From assembly GCA_050331115.1 (NCBI GenBank), contig JBHJHD010000010.1, positions 59,028-123,027 on the forward strand: 64,000 nucleotides of DNA, in the 5' to 3' direction. Below the pieces are notes generated by a model. It was given only the letters and a program-made list of their open reading frames with translations. It was not told where the DNA came from and did no database searches. Origin of the DNA: JBCCAG01 sp050331115. GTDB taxonomy: Bacteria; Cyanobacteriota; Cyanobacteriia; CAKZMO01. Shown in pieces: positions 36,369 through 45,904 of this stretch. Each line of letters opens with the position of its first letter. Positions within the stretch are counted from its first letter, which is position 1. The translations under genes were made by a program, and so were the position numbers.

Positions 36369-37694
36369 TTAACCTATAAATAGCTTAGTGTTGAAGAAAG
36401 TGGAATTTATCTTTAGCCTTTGCTTCACTCGAGTAACCAAAAATATATTCCAGAAAACCAAACTTATTGCCGAAGCCGCTGCAGCCCCCTCCAAACCATA
36501 TCTTGGAATCAAAGCGCTATTAAGGATAACGTTGAGAATAGCACTTAAGCCAATCCCGGTAGCAGAGTCCCGCTCGTGACCTGTCATGCTGAGTATTACG
36601 CCGCTTGACCCGCAAAACGCATTTACTAGCTGTCCAATACTTAAAATAGTTAGCGCAGTTTTTCCCTGTACAAATTCTGTTCCAAATAACTGTAGAAATG
36701 TAGTACCAAGCAGGATTAAGCAAATCACGATTGGTATGGTGATTCCCATAATCATGCGCGTGCTATTAGTAATTAATTTCTGAAGATTTTCTCTATTACC
36801 CTTACTATAAATGGCTACAACTTTAGGCCCCAGTGACATATTAATAGCAACCAATCCAAATGTTGCTAGCTCTGCTCCTCGACTTGCGACTGTATATATA
36901 CCAACCGCCTCTGTTCCAGTAAGCGCTCCTAACATTATAGTGTCAGTCCGACTATTAATAATGTGAGCACAGCTAATGAACATAAAAGGAATTACACTAC
37001 TTAACCATCGTTTTGACTTATACTTAGGCCGAGCAGTTTTTACATTGTCAGGAATAGCTTGGTTCAGACAAAATATTCCGTACGCAAATGCTATTGCTAC
37101 TGATATAAATCTCAATCCAATTATCCAGTGAGGAGTAAGAGATTTAGATATCAAGAGAGAACTAGCCAACAGTATTAATATAAACAGTACCGGCTGAATG
37201 AAAGTTTCTGGTAGTTGGCCTTTAACGACTTTATCAAACCCTCGCATTGCTCCCTGACGTAGCTTTGTTAAAGCCATTATAGGAAGCATTGCTAGCGCTA
37301 AACTTATAGCGTAGAAGTTTTGAGAGTTTGCCTCATACTGAATAACTAAAAGAAGACAAATTGCTACTATCGAAATTATTGAAGAAGTTAATAAAACAAT
37401 TCTGTTTGACCAGCGCAACATGCCACGAATTGATTCTAAATCAGATTTAACTCGGTAAGCAGCAAGCTCTCGCCCTAAAAGAAGGTCTATTCCTAAACTG
37501 CTGGGGATTTGAAGCAACATAAGCCAGGCCATGGCGTAGTTGTAAAGTCCATAGTCTGAGACACTTAGCAACCGCGCTATGTATATGCTAGTAGCAAAAG
37601 ATAATCCAATGAGGGATATCTTCAAACAAAATGTGCCAGTAGCCTGACCGGCTAAAGGGTTCTTTTTAGAAAAGTTTTTAAGCGCGCGAAGCAT
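36369..37694 (-). CDS. Oligosaccharide flippase (Wzx-like, MATE/MVF fold)
   Basis: Twelve or so membrane helices, starting with TGTFCLKISLIGLSFATSIY and IARLLSVSDYGLYNYAMAW, the usual opening of polysaccharide flippases. It moves lipid-linked repeat units across the inner membrane. The ATG at 37694 gives the standard start and overlaps the end of the preceding gene by 17 bases; a TTG further upstream is less likely. The C-terminal helices include SGVILSMTGHERDSA and YGLEGAAAASAISLVFW. Confidence 0.92.
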   Translation of the reverse strand: MLRALKNFSKKNPLAGQATGTFCLKISLIGLSFATSIYIARLLSVSDYGLYNYAMAWLMLLQIPSSLGIDLLLGRELAAYRVKSDLESIRGMLRWSNRIVLLTSSIISIVAICLLLVIQYEANSQNFYAISLALAMLPIMALTKLRQGAMRGFDKVVKGQLPETFIQPVLFILILLASSLLISKSLTPHWIIGLRFISVAIAFAYGIFCLNQAIPDNVKTARPKYKSKRWLSSVIPFMFISCAHIINSRTDTIMLGALTGTEAVGIYTVASRGAELATFGLVAINMSLGPKVVAIYSKGNRENLQKLITNSTRMIMGITIPIVICLILLGTTFLQLFGTEFVQGKTALTILSIGQLVNAFCGSSGVILSMTGHERDSATGIGLSAILNVILNSALIPRYGLEGAAAASAISLVFWNIFLVTRVKQRLKINSTFFNTKLFIG

Positions 37695-38511
37695 ATATTT
37701 TAGAATTAAATCTATGTATATAAACAGAAGATCTGTATCGTGGTAACCATTCAACTAAGCACTCTGATGAGTCTATGTTCAGTTCACGTAGACCCTTAAT
37801 GTAATCAAGTTCTTGATAACTAAATCTTCCTAATAACGCATAGCTAGCTAGACCAAAATATTCGCGTACAGCCATCAATGATCTGTCTAGTGAGGAAAAG
37901 GTAGCTGGGATTGGAGCAGTATAAGGGAGTACTTCAAATCCAAGCGAGCTGAACGTTAGACTAGCTCTTAGCATATGGAGCTCGTCAGTCATTAAAATGA
38001 TGCTATTTTCACCCTCCAACTTCAATAAAAATGCAGTCGAAATAGCTTCTTCATAAGTTGTTCTAGAACAACCGCTTCCTCCCAAGATTGCTAACGGTAT
38101 GTTTTTTTCCTTTAGAAAGTCTATTGTGTATATAATCTGTTTATAGCCAGTAACAAATACTTTAGAGGCAAGATTCTCTTGCCATAAATGAACTGCTAAA
38201 TTATACCGCGAGAAGCCTAGCTTACGATCTCGGCTAAGGACTACAACTTCATCAACCTTGTGAAGATGACTTTTAGGAACAAAATAAGTTAGTGGCTTTG
38301 TTAGGAGAGTAGCGGCAACGTGAGTCGATAAAAATAAATAAAATATGAGAATAAAGAGTAAAACGCCGCTCAGCTTTGTTGAACCTGACTTCCTAGAAAT
38401 AAGAGTCAAGGCTAGGAAAACTAGCACTACTGGAATAAATAATTCAGGGGAATCGACCCAATTAAATAGCCCCCAATTAAAGGTTCTCCAGATACTAGTT
38501 AAGTCTGGCAC
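37678..38511 (-). CDS. YdcF/ElyC-like DUF218 membrane protein
   Basis: Two N-terminal membrane helices, then a DUF218 domain: VDEVVVLSRDRKLGFSRYNL, ASKVFVTGYKQ, LAILGGSGCSRTTYEEAI and IILMTDELHMLRASLTF. Family members (SanA, ElyC) act in envelope or undecaprenyl-carrier metabolism, but the reaction is unknown. The start is GTG. Overlap with the flippase gene suggests joint translation and a link to lipid-carrier handling during polymer export. Confidence 0.82.
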   Translation of the reverse strand: MPDLTSIWRTFNWGLFNWVDSPELFIPVVLVFLALTLISRKSGSTKLSGVLLFILIFYLFLSTHVAATLLTKPLTYFVPKSHLHKVDEVVVLSRDRKLGFSRYNLAVHLWQENLASKVFVTGYKQIIYTIDFLKEKNIPLAILGGSGCSRTTYEEAISTAFLLKLEGENSIILMTDELHMLRASLTFSSLGFEVLPYTAPIPATFSSLDRSLMAVREYFGLASYALLGRFSYQELDYIKGLRELNIDSSECLVEWLPRYRSSVYIHRFNSKIYASRA

Positions 38512-38649
38512 AGTTCTCCTTACAACATTACACTCTTGGTTTGCTCGAACTAAGTCGTAATAACCTGTGCTGCTTCCACTCTATCTGTAGAGCTTTTTGT
38601 TCCCGGTAAACCCTACAGATAGTGGGGTTCTTCGTAATGCCAGCGCAAC

Positions 38650-39711
38650 CTAGTTGAGACGATTGAGAATACCAAGCATCGCGCCAAACGGGCTCAATAT
38701 TCGCCCAGCCCAATTTAAGATTGATGAAGAGTTCCGCTCAGGCACAATCACCACATCTCCTTCTTGGATCTGAAACTCATCTGTAAGGTTTCGCAAATCG
38801 ACATCGTAGCTCTCAATTACTCCTTCTTCGTTCAACCGAATGAACTCAACGCGCTTCAGAGACGCATCTCCTGTTGGCCCTCCTGCGATCGCCACCGCAC
38901 TTGAAACGGAACTATTGGGTGGTACCAATACTTCACCGGGCCTCACCACTTCACCCACGACGCGCACCCGAACCTCCTCTGGCGCTAAGCTTGACTGCGC
39001 AATTAGCCGCTGGTCTAAGTTGTCTTCTGCAGTCAGCGTTGGAATAAAGACTGCATCTCCATCCCGTAGAACAATTTGAGGAACTCCGGCATCTTCACTT
39101 GCTGCTTCATCAACGCCTTGCGTCCAAATTGTGTCCCATAGATTGACTGTAGTTGATGAAACCGCACCACCTGGCATCTGACGCGTCAGCACAACCTGAC
39201 GAATGTTAGCATTACGCGTCACTCCCCCCGCTAAGGCGAGTGCAGTTCCTAAAGTTGACGAATCTTCAGTCCCAAGCTGAACTGGTCCAGGACGCTGCAC
39301 TTCCCCAGATATTGTTATGTTTAGCTCTCGTCGGTCTATTAGGCTTATAGTCACCGACGGATCAACCAAAAGCTGATTAAGCCGCACTGTTAGATCTTGA
39401 GTCAGCGACCCTAATGTATGGCCATCGGCAATCACTGACCCCAAAACCGGGACGGTGATAGTTCCGTCTGGCAAAACCTCTTTCGTGTCGGTAAATTCGT
39501 CGTAGCCTAGAACCGCAATCGCCAGCTGATCGCCCGGTCCCAAGACATACTCTGAGTCTTCTGGATTCAGCTGAAAAGTACCCTGCTCAAACGGCAAGCT
39601 CTGCTGAGCGACTGACTGCTCTATTCCTGAAAATAGAGCCGTAGAGATCAGTACGGCTGTCATGAACCGTTGACGGATTAACATTGAACTTCTAACCACT
39701 CTTTTCACCAT
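38650..39711 (-). CDS. Polysaccharide export protein (Wza-like, SLBB domains)
   Basis: A signal peptide (FMTAVLISTALFSGIEQSVA) precedes the polysaccharide biosynthesis/export domain (EYVLGPGDQLAIAVLGYDEF, VLPDGTITVPVLGSV) and two SLBB domains (ISGEVQRPGPVQLG and VVGEVVRPGEVLVPP). The C-terminal SILNWAGRILSPFGAMLGIL would be an outer-membrane or membrane-contact helix. There is no lipobox, which is common in cyanobacterial forms. It forms the periplasmic and outer-membrane exit for the polymer and is adjacent to the Wzc gene. Confidence 0.94.
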   Translation of the reverse strand: MVKRVVRSSMLIRQRFMTAVLISTALFSGIEQSVAQQSLPFEQGTFQLNPEDSEYVLGPGDQLAIAVLGYDEFTDTKEVLPDGTITVPVLGSVIADGHTLGSLTQDLTVRLNQLLVDPSVTISLIDRRELNITISGEVQRPGPVQLGTEDSSTLGTALALAGGVTRNANIRQVVLTRQMPGGAVSSTTVNLWDTIWTQGVDEAASEDAGVPQIVLRDGDAVFIPTLTAEDNLDQRLIAQSSLAPEEVRVRVVGEVVRPGEVLVPPNSSVSSAVAIAGGPTGDASLKRVEFIRLNEEGVIESYDVDLRNLTDEFQIQEGDVVIVPERNSSSILNWAGRILSPFGAMLGILNRLN

Positions 39712-39796
39712 TATTTGTACGGCTTATGGAAAAACCAGGAATCTTGCAAAGCTATAAGACTTTTCACATTCTCGTGAAGTGGGTAGTCACCAATTC

Positions 39797-42013
39797 TCAA
39801 CGCAGTGAAGCCGGTAGCAACGCAGTTTCACTTTCATCAATATTCTCATCTTGACCCACGTAGTAAAAATAGCTATCTGGCTCAAGCTGTGGATCTACCG
39901 CATTTGCCACCATGCCCAACACCCTCTGGTTAGACTGAATCATCGCCTGTCTTGCAGCCGAAACCTCATTACTATTGACTTCCCCAGGTCGAACTACAAG
40001 CAGCACACCATCCGTCATTTTTCCTAAGACCGCCGCATCAGCAGCACCGACAATTGGTGGCGTATCCAAGATGACAAAGTCGTAATCCTGCGTAAATTGC
40101 TTCAGCAAATCTAGCATTCGGTTCGAGTCCAGCAGCGCTGCTGGGTTGGGTGGAATCACGCCTGCCGGAAGCAAATCCAAGCTGGGGCCTAGAGACACTG
40201 TTGCGGTGTCCTGTCTAGCCTGGCCGGCTAAGATATGGCTCAATCCCAAGCGATTTGTTACGTTCCAAACGTGATGCTGACGAGGATGACGCATATCTGC
40301 ATCAATAATTAGAACTCGTCGCCCCGCCTCCGCCATCGCCGCCGCAAGGTTTGCCGAAACGTCCGTCTTACCTTCCTGAGGGATCGCGCTTGTAATCACA
40401 ATCGACTTAAGATCTGCATCCGACTGTAAGAAACCTAAATTAGCCTGCAGCATTCGAAAAGCTTCCATAGCGGCTATGGAAGATGTCTGTCCGCTTGCAC
40501 TATGTCCTCTTTTGGCCGGCAGCAGCGATGGCCTACGCGACTCTGTGATCAGGGGAATAACACCCAAGAGCGTATACCCCAGAAGCTCTTTGGCTTCTTT
40601 CACTGTCTTCACAGACCCATCGAGTATGTCGAGCAAAAAGGCGACTGCAATTCCCAGTAGAATACCGGCCAAGCCTCCTGCTGCAACATACAGCTTTCGA
40701 TCAGGTCCAACAGGATATTCAGGCACGGAGGCTTGAGAAACCACGCGGACATTGCCGACCACCTGATTTTCTGAGACCCGAACCTCCTGTAGCTGCGTCA
40801 GCAAGGTCTCGTATGTAGTTTGGGCTGCAGCAAGTTGCCGCTCAAGCTCTCGCTGCAAATTTTCTAAACGAGGCAGCTCATTCGTTCGGGTCTCATACTC
40901 GCTCGCTGTAGAGCGTATCTGCGCCACGCGGTCTATTAGACCAACTCGCTCGACAGCTAAACCCGCTAGCTCCGCAATCAGGTTTTCCTGTAGTCCTCCA
41001 ACTTGGAGCTGTCCTACAGGAATATCTATCGAATCGCCTACTGTTTGCCGAATGCGCTGCTGCAGAAGCTCGCGCGCTGCGGTCTCCTGGCGCTCGAGCA
41101 CTTCGATTGTAGGATAGTCATCGCGGTAGCGGGTACGCTCTAGCTCTAGCTCAGTTTGAATCCGTTGGAGCTCTAGCAGAACGGTCTGCACACCCGCTGA
41201 TTGATTGAGCGCACTCAGCGACAGGGCTTGGTCCGCGCCAACACCTAGCCGATCTTGAATCTCAGCCAGGCGAGCTTCTACATCGGCAAGCTGTTCTTGA
41301 GCACGCGATCGCTCTCGCTCCATCTCTGATAGAAAGACAACAGCCTCTGAGGCTTCTTCACTCAGAGAAATGACGTTGTTCTGCTCCTTAAACTGCTGCA
41401 GCCTTGACTCAATTGCTAAGACCTCTGACTCAGTAGCTGGCAGCTGTTCTTCAATAAAGCGCCGGGCAGCAGTGGCCTCTTCTCGGTTATTTTCAATATT
41501 CTTCTCGCGATAGGCCTCGATAACTTGGTTGACTACGGCGGCTGCAAACTCCGGATCCTCTGATGTATACGAAATGTTTAAAATCTCTGTCCCTGGAATG
41601 GGCTTCGCATTCACATCATTCAAATATCTCGGCTCCCAAAGCTCACCGTCGTCATTGCGCAGCTCAAGAACCTCAATCGTTTCCTGCAAAACAGGATCTG
41701 ATTCGACTATTTCAGCTTGGGTCTCTAGAGGCTCCCCCTGAAAGGACAAGACTTCAACCTGCCCTAAGTTCTCGTCTAACCCTGTCAGCGAAGGTGAACG
41801 ATCGCTCTTAATCTGTACTTTGCCTGCCGCCTCGTATACAGACTTTTCGGACAAGGCTAATACCGTCGCGGCTGTCACCGTAATGCCAAATACACTGATT
41901 GCTGGCAGCCAGCGCCGCTTGAGCACCAACCAGTACTTTTGAAAATCAATTTCCTCAGCGTACACTGCAGGTTGTAGAGATTCCATGTGTGAGCTCCAGC
42001 CTTTCTCAATCAT
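39797..42013 (-). CDS. Polysaccharide co-polymerase/tyrosine autokinase (Wzc-like)
   Basis: It sets chain length and couples polymerisation to export. The N-terminal Wzz domain has a helix (WLPAISVFGITVTAATVLAL) and a long coiled-coil periplasmic part (about 170-420), then a second helix (AAGGLAGILLGIAVAFLLDI). The cytoplasmic BY-kinase has Walker A near residue 546 (SAIPQEGKTDVSANLA), Walker A' (RVLIIDADMRHPRQH) and Walker B (YDFVILDTPPIVGAADA). The tail has only a small Tyr cluster (YFYYVG). The start could also be the ATG at 41986. It is the first gene of the locus as transcribed. Confidence 0.95.
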   Translation of the reverse strand: MIEKGWSSHMESLQPAVYAEEIDFQKYWLVLKRRWLPAISVFGITVTAATVLALSEKSVYEAAGKVQIKSDRSPSLTGLDENLGQVEVLSFQGEPLETQAEIVESDPVLQETIEVLELRNDDGELWEPRYLNDVNAKPIPGTEILNISYTSEDPEFAAAVVNQVIEAYREKNIENNREEATAARRFIEEQLPATESEVLAIESRLQQFKEQNNVISLSEEASEAVVFLSEMERERSRAQEQLADVEARLAEIQDRLGVGADQALSLSALNQSAGVQTVLLELQRIQTELELERTRYRDDYPTIEVLERQETAARELLQQRIRQTVGDSIDIPVGQLQVGGLQENLIAELAGLAVERVGLIDRVAQIRSTASEYETRTNELPRLENLQRELERQLAAAQTTYETLLTQLQEVRVSENQVVGNVRVVSQASVPEYPVGPDRKLYVAAGGLAGILLGIAVAFLLDILDGSVKTVKEAKELLGYTLLGVIPLITESRRPSLLPAKRGHSASGQTSSIAAMEAFRMLQANLGFLQSDADLKSIVITSAIPQEGKTDVSANLAAAMAEAGRRVLIIDADMRHPRQHHVWNVTNRLGLSHILAGQARQDTATVSLGPSLDLLPAGVIPPNPAALLDSNRMLDLLKQFTQDYDFVILDTPPIVGAADAAVLGKMTDGVLLVVRPGEVNSNEVSAARQAMIQSNQRVLGMVANAVDPQLEPDSYFYYVGQDENIDESETALLPASLR

Positions 42014-42748
42014 TGACTACCGTAAAACACCATTTTTCAGACAAGCATTACATGCCCCTACCTTGGCCAGGATCGCACCTGACTCGAGGGCTGCAGATAA
42101 CAACATCGCTTACGTGCAAAGACAGTTAGAAATCCCAAATAAATACGCTCGCTAGAGAATAAAGATGTGTCAGACTGTCTGGTGAGAATTGTCTAGTACA
42201 TCATACATATGCCGGCTTGCCGCTGAGTTGAGAATTTGTAACCTTGACTCAATCTTTATACATGTAATCCACAAAAGGTTTGGGGCCTAGGCGGCGCTCT
42301 CTGGCGATCGCTGCAGGGGGGTAGATTACTTATCTTATGAGTACAGTGAGTAATACAGCGCTAAATGCCAAGTGTTTTACAATGACCTTGGGATCTGTCT
42401 AAAGTTCCAAGACTACTGTACTTTAACAGTCAGATGCTATTGCTTTTGAGCTAGCCGATCCACAAAAGATTGTGGACCTTTAAATTTACATTATTCCTGA
42501 TTCTGCGAAGAGCAGATGAAGTATGAATTATGTCGCGTTACTTCCCTCGCCCAGGGAAGAAATCTTATTTGCACGGGCTCTAAATTTCTAAGCTGATAAA
42601 AGCTCAAACAGTATCGAACCAATCCTAAGATGTATGTATTTTTAAAGGTACACAATAGGGTCTAGGAACGAGAATGATTGTTTGATTTGAGCACAAATTT
42701 GTAAACGAACAAGCAGTTATAGCTCGCATCACTTGAAGTTATCTTAGA

Positions 42749-42779
42749 GCGAATGTCCTGATTTTTTTAGGGCATTCGC
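42749..42779. repeat. Repeat hairpin, copy 2
   Basis: GCGAATGTCCT, a nine-base loop, AGGGCATTCGC, then GCGC. Against copy 1 at 22274 the third pair changes from A-T to G-C on both arms, so pairing is kept. Confidence 0.7.
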
Positions 42780-42914
42780 GCGCTCAGTTGTCCGCGACGT
42801 GTCAAGGTTTTGAGCCGCTTGCGTTATACAAACAACGCGTTATGCAAACAACTAGTACAGTGAACCACTGGTCAGCACACTATAGCGATTCCCAATCGCG
42901 TGAGGTACAGATTT

Positions 42915-42947
42915 GGGTAGTGGTGGCGCGGCGTGCCACCACTACCC
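42915..42947. repeat. 13-bp perfect hairpin
   Basis: GGGTAGTGGTGGC, loop GCGGCGT, GCCACCACTACCC. No T-run follows on either strand. It is very stable and REP-like. Confidence 0.8.
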
Positions 42948-42998
42948 GTACTCCATCAGCATGGGAAATGCTGTAAAGCAGCGTTATACGAAAGGCTT

Positions 42999-43048
42999 TG
43001 TTTGGATATAAGCAGGGAGCCCATGTTTGGATATAAGCAGGGAGCCCA
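42999..43048 (+). repeat. Exact 25-bp tandem duplication
   Basis: Two identical 25-base units starting TGTTTGGATATAAGCAGG run head to tail just beyond the 3' end of the ABC transporter operon. Confidence 0.9.
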
Positions 43049-43106
43049 AAGTTTTTGAGTTCATGGGCCAGGAGACGGCTTCGTAAGGGCACGGTCGCTA
43101 AGCGCC

Positions 43107-43898
43107 TTAAGCTACTGCGGGTTCCTCTTCCCGCAAATAATTCATAATACTCTCCCGATAGTCCTGAAAGGCGTGGGTAGACTTAACGCGATAGGTGCGT
43201 TTACCAGCTGGGTATGCCTCGCGATCGCTAGGTAACGCTATTGCTACTTCAGCCTGAACCGTACCGGGGTGCGCCGTCAGCACATACACCCGCTGCGACA
43301 AGAACACCGCCTCTTCCACGTCGTGGGTAATCATCAAAATGCTAGTGCCCGTACTCTGCCACAGCTGCCGCATAAACTGCTGCATCGTCTCCTTAGTCTG
43401 CACGTCTAAGGCCCCAAAAGGCTCATCCATCAGCAAAATTTTCGGGCGAGCAGCAAGTGCCCGAGCAAGCGCTACCCGCTGCTTCATGCCCCCCGAGAGG
43501 GCTTTAGGCAGCGACCGGGCAAAGCGGCTCAGGCCAACCATTTCGAGGAAATAGGCCGCCGTATCCTGCCGCACCGGGCTGCGCACGCCCTGGAGCTTGA
43601 GGCCAAACTCCACGTTCTGCTGCACGGTCATCCAGGGATAGAGCGTGTAGCTCTGAAACACCATCCCCCGGTCCGCGCCAGGCCCGCTCACCGCGTAGCC
43701 ATCGACGGTGATTTTTCCCGAGGTCGGGCGCTCCAGGCCAGCAACAAGCCGCAGCAGCGTCGATTTACCGGAGCCGGAGGCGCCCACCACACAGACAAAC
43801 TCCCCGGTCTCAACATGTAGGCTGATGTCCTTCAGCGCCACAAGGGGACCTTGGCGGGTCTCAAACTGCTTGCAGAGGCAATTGACTTCTAAATGCAT
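43107..43898 (-). CDS. ABC transporter ATPase, guanidine-riboswitch operon (NrtD/SsuB/TauB type)
   Basis: Energises the importer encoded by the next two genes. Walker A is GASGSGKST (residues 39-47), then the Q-loop VFQSYTLYPWMTV, the LSGGMKQRVALARAL signature, Walker B ILLMDEPFGALD and the switch ITHDVEEAV. The subfamily is that of nitrate, sulfonate and taurine importers. Its operon lies behind a guanidine-I riboswitch, so guanidine is the most likely substrate. It is the last gene of the operon, 29 bases after the permease. Confidence 0.94.
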   Translation of the reverse strand: MHLEVNCLCKQFETRQGPLVALKDISLHVETGEFVCVVGASGSGKSTLLRLVAGLERPTSGKITVDGYAVSGPGADRGMVFQSYTLYPWMTVQQNVEFGLKLQGVRSPVRQDTAAYFLEMVGLSRFARSLPKALSGGMKQRVALARALAARPKILLMDEPFGALDVQTKETMQQFMRQLWQSTGTSILMITHDVEEAVFLSQRVYVLTAHPGTVQAEVAIALPSDREAYPAGKRTYRVKSTHAFQDYRESIMNYLREEEPAVA

Positions 43899-43927
43899 AC
43901 CAATACTCAGTTGTTGACGCGATTACA

Positions 43928-44791
43928 TCAGTCCATAGCCCATCTGCAGACGACTCGCGCCAAAACCCGCAGAAATAGATCCATGACAAAGCCAATCAGC
44001 CCCAGCACCAGCAGACAGGCAAAAATCTCGTCCGTCTGAAAAAACTTTTGGGCAATGAGAATTCGCTTACCCAAGCCTGTCTCTGCCGCCACCAGCTCCG
44101 CCACGACCACCAAATTCCACGAGGCGGCCATGTTGATTCGAAACGTGTCGATGACGTTGGGGACGACATAGGGTGCAATGACCCGCAACAGCACTTGTCG
44201 CCGCCCACCCCCCAGCGTGTAGGTCGTTTCCAGCAGCTCTTTGGGCACAAACTTCACGGCGTCCATGATCATCAGCGTGTTGAAGAACACCGTACCAATG
44301 AAGATTAGGGCCAGCTTTGGGGCTTCTCCCAGCCCCAGATAGATAATCAGCAGCGGAATGAAGGCCGGGGCGGGCATGTAGCGCACGATGCCAATGATGG
44401 GCTCAAACAGCGATCGCACGCTAGCAAAAGACCCCATAGCAATGCCCAGAGGGGCAGAAACAATCGCCGCCAGCAAAAAGCCCACCATGACCCGCAAAAA
44501 GCTAGCCAGCGTATCGCCGAGCAGCAGCCCCTCACGCCACATGTCGCCTAGCGCCTGAGCCACCATAACCGGCGAAGGGAGAAATTTCTCCTCCACGACG
44601 CCCAGGCTAGACATCAGCCACCAGGCGGTGAGGGGCACCAGCACAGATAGGACAGTCAGTGCGGTACTCAAACGAGAGGGAATCTCCTCCCGCAGCCGCC
44701 AAAACACAGTGGGGGAGAGATTTTTGGGCGGGCTGGATTCGGTCGGGTATGCGGTAGTCATGGCGGATTTTGTGGGACTGTCAGCGGGCAT
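43928..44791 (-). CDS. ABC transporter permease, guanidine-riboswitch operon
   Basis: Inner-membrane permease with about six helices. The conserved EAA loop is TTYTLGGGRRQVLLRVIAPY, placed before VVPNVIDTFRINMAASW as in SsuC/TauC/NrtB proteins. The first 40 residues are a polar, Pro/Ser-rich extension; an ATG at 44761 would shorten it by ten residues. The gene lies between the binding-protein and ATPase genes, and the three probably form one transcript. Confidence 0.93.
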   Translation of the reverse strand: MPADSPTKSAMTTAYPTESSPPKNLSPTVFWRLREEIPSRLSTALTVLSVLVPLTAWWLMSSLGVVEEKFLPSPVMVAQALGDMWREGLLLGDTLASFLRVMVGFLLAAIVSAPLGIAMGSFASVRSLFEPIIGIVRYMPAPAFIPLLIIYLGLGEAPKLALIFIGTVFFNTLMIMDAVKFVPKELLETTYTLGGGRRQVLLRVIAPYVVPNVIDTFRINMAASWNLVVVAELVAAETGLGKRILIAQKFFQTDEIFACLLVLGLIGFVMDLFLRVLARVVCRWAMD

Positions 44792-44854
44792 TTTGGAGCT
44801 GCCGTGGCGGCACGCGCCTGTAGATTGCGTACCGCCACAGCACAGGCGATCGCC

Positions 44855-45904
44855 CTATTGAGCGTCGGCGTAAGCTTGAACAAACTGATCGTCGAGCACC
44901 GCATCAAGGTCAGGCGCTTCGGGGATAAAGCCCACTTCCACCATGAAGTCTGCCATCTCCTTAGCGGCAAACGGCATAGCGGTCATATCGCCGCCAGACT
45001 CAAAAGCCTCTAAGTTCTCTTCTAGGGTGAAGAAGCGGGTGCCCTTCAGATAGGTGTCGAAATCTTCAGCCTCGACGCTAGCTCGCTTAGCCATAATTTT
45101 ATTAGCGTCCTCCGAGCTCTCCTCCATAAACTTCCGCACGTCAAACCAGGTATTGACTAGAGCCTGAACCTGATCGGGCCGTTCGTCAATCAGCGTCTGG
45201 GTGACCACTAGAAGATCAGGAATTGCCCCCGGGAACTCGGCCGAGCTCGCTAATTCCTTGCTGCCCTCACGAGTGAGCGCGGTCTCCCAAAACGGCACCC
45301 AGCCCGCAAACGCATCGGTCTGTCCTGCCGCAAAGGCGGTCGCGGCAGCGCCGGTCTCCAGGTTTTTAATCTCAACGGCGTCTCGGCTCATGCCCGCGTC
45401 TTCCAAAGCTAGAGAGAGTAAAAAGTCCCCTACGACGCCTTCTTCTAAAGCAACGGTTCTGCCTTCTAGATCTTCTATGGTGTCGATGTCCTCAGCAACA
45501 ATCACCTTGTCGTTGCCGGCGGAATTATCGTTTACGAGCACCGCCACCTCACCATCAACGGCGTCTGCCGCAAAGGAGATGGTGTCGTTGAGGGTCTGAC
45601 AATTGGCGTCCAGCTGACCAGAGGCCAGAGCTTCCATAGACGCCAGGTAGCCGTCGAACCAGATTAGCTCGACGTTGGCCCCGTTTTGCTCGAAGAAGCC
45701 CTGCTCTTCGGCAATGGCCCAAGGCCACCAGCCGGCCCAGCTGCTGTAGCCCATTTTGATAGGCTCGCCGCTGACCTCAGCTGGGGCGGCGTCGGTTGCT
45801 GTATCGGCATCGGGGCTAGTAGCCTGCTGCTGAGCGCAGCCTACAGCGATAAAGAAGGTGCAGACAAAGGCGATAGTGAATGAAAGTAGGGAACGACGTC
45901 TCAT
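44855..45904 (-). CDS. Substrate-binding lipoprotein, predicted guanidine importer
   Basis: The signal peptide ends in the lipobox AVGC, then an acidic linker, then an NMT1/TauA/SsuA-like periplasmic binding domain: KMGYSSWAGWWPWAIAEEQG, ANVELIWFDGYLASMEALAS and GQLDANCQTLNDTI. The aromatic cluster SSWAGWWPW near the pocket would suit a small cation such as guanidinium, which is inference. The mature protein is very acidic. It is the first gene after a guanidine-I riboswitch whose terminator ends about 320 bases upstream of the ATG. Confidence 0.93.
   Translation of the reverse strand: MRRRSLLSFTIAFVCTFFIAVGCAQQQATSPDADTATDAAPAEVSGEPIKMGYSSWAGWWPWAIAEEQGFFEQNGANVELIWFDGYLASMEALASGQLDANCQTLNDTISFAADAVDGEVAVLVNDNSAGNDKVIVAEDIDTIEDLEGRTVALEEGVVGDFLLSLALEDAGMSRDAVEIKNLETGAAATAFAAGQTDAFAGWVPFWETALTREGSKELASSAEFPGAIPDLLVVTQTLIDERPDQVQALVNTWFDVRKFMEESSEDANKIMAKRASVEAEDFDTYLKGTRFFTLEENLEAFESGGDMTAMPFAAKEMADFMVEVGFIPEAPDLDAVLDDQFVQAYADAQ

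Larger units (their letters stand above)
42014..43106. other. Gene-free interval upstream of wzc, rich in repeats
   Basis: About 1.1 kb without a supported gene. It should contain the promoter of the exopolysaccharide operon (minus strand, left part). Near the left, ATCCACAAAAGRTT appears twice (about 42270 and 42460), the second as a hairpin (TCCACAA/TTGTGGA). The right part holds three repeat structures listed separately (42749, 42915, 42999), plus several GCGTTATRC copies (about 42822, 42837, 42980). This looks like a graveyard of small mobile or palindromic elements. Confidence 0.6.
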
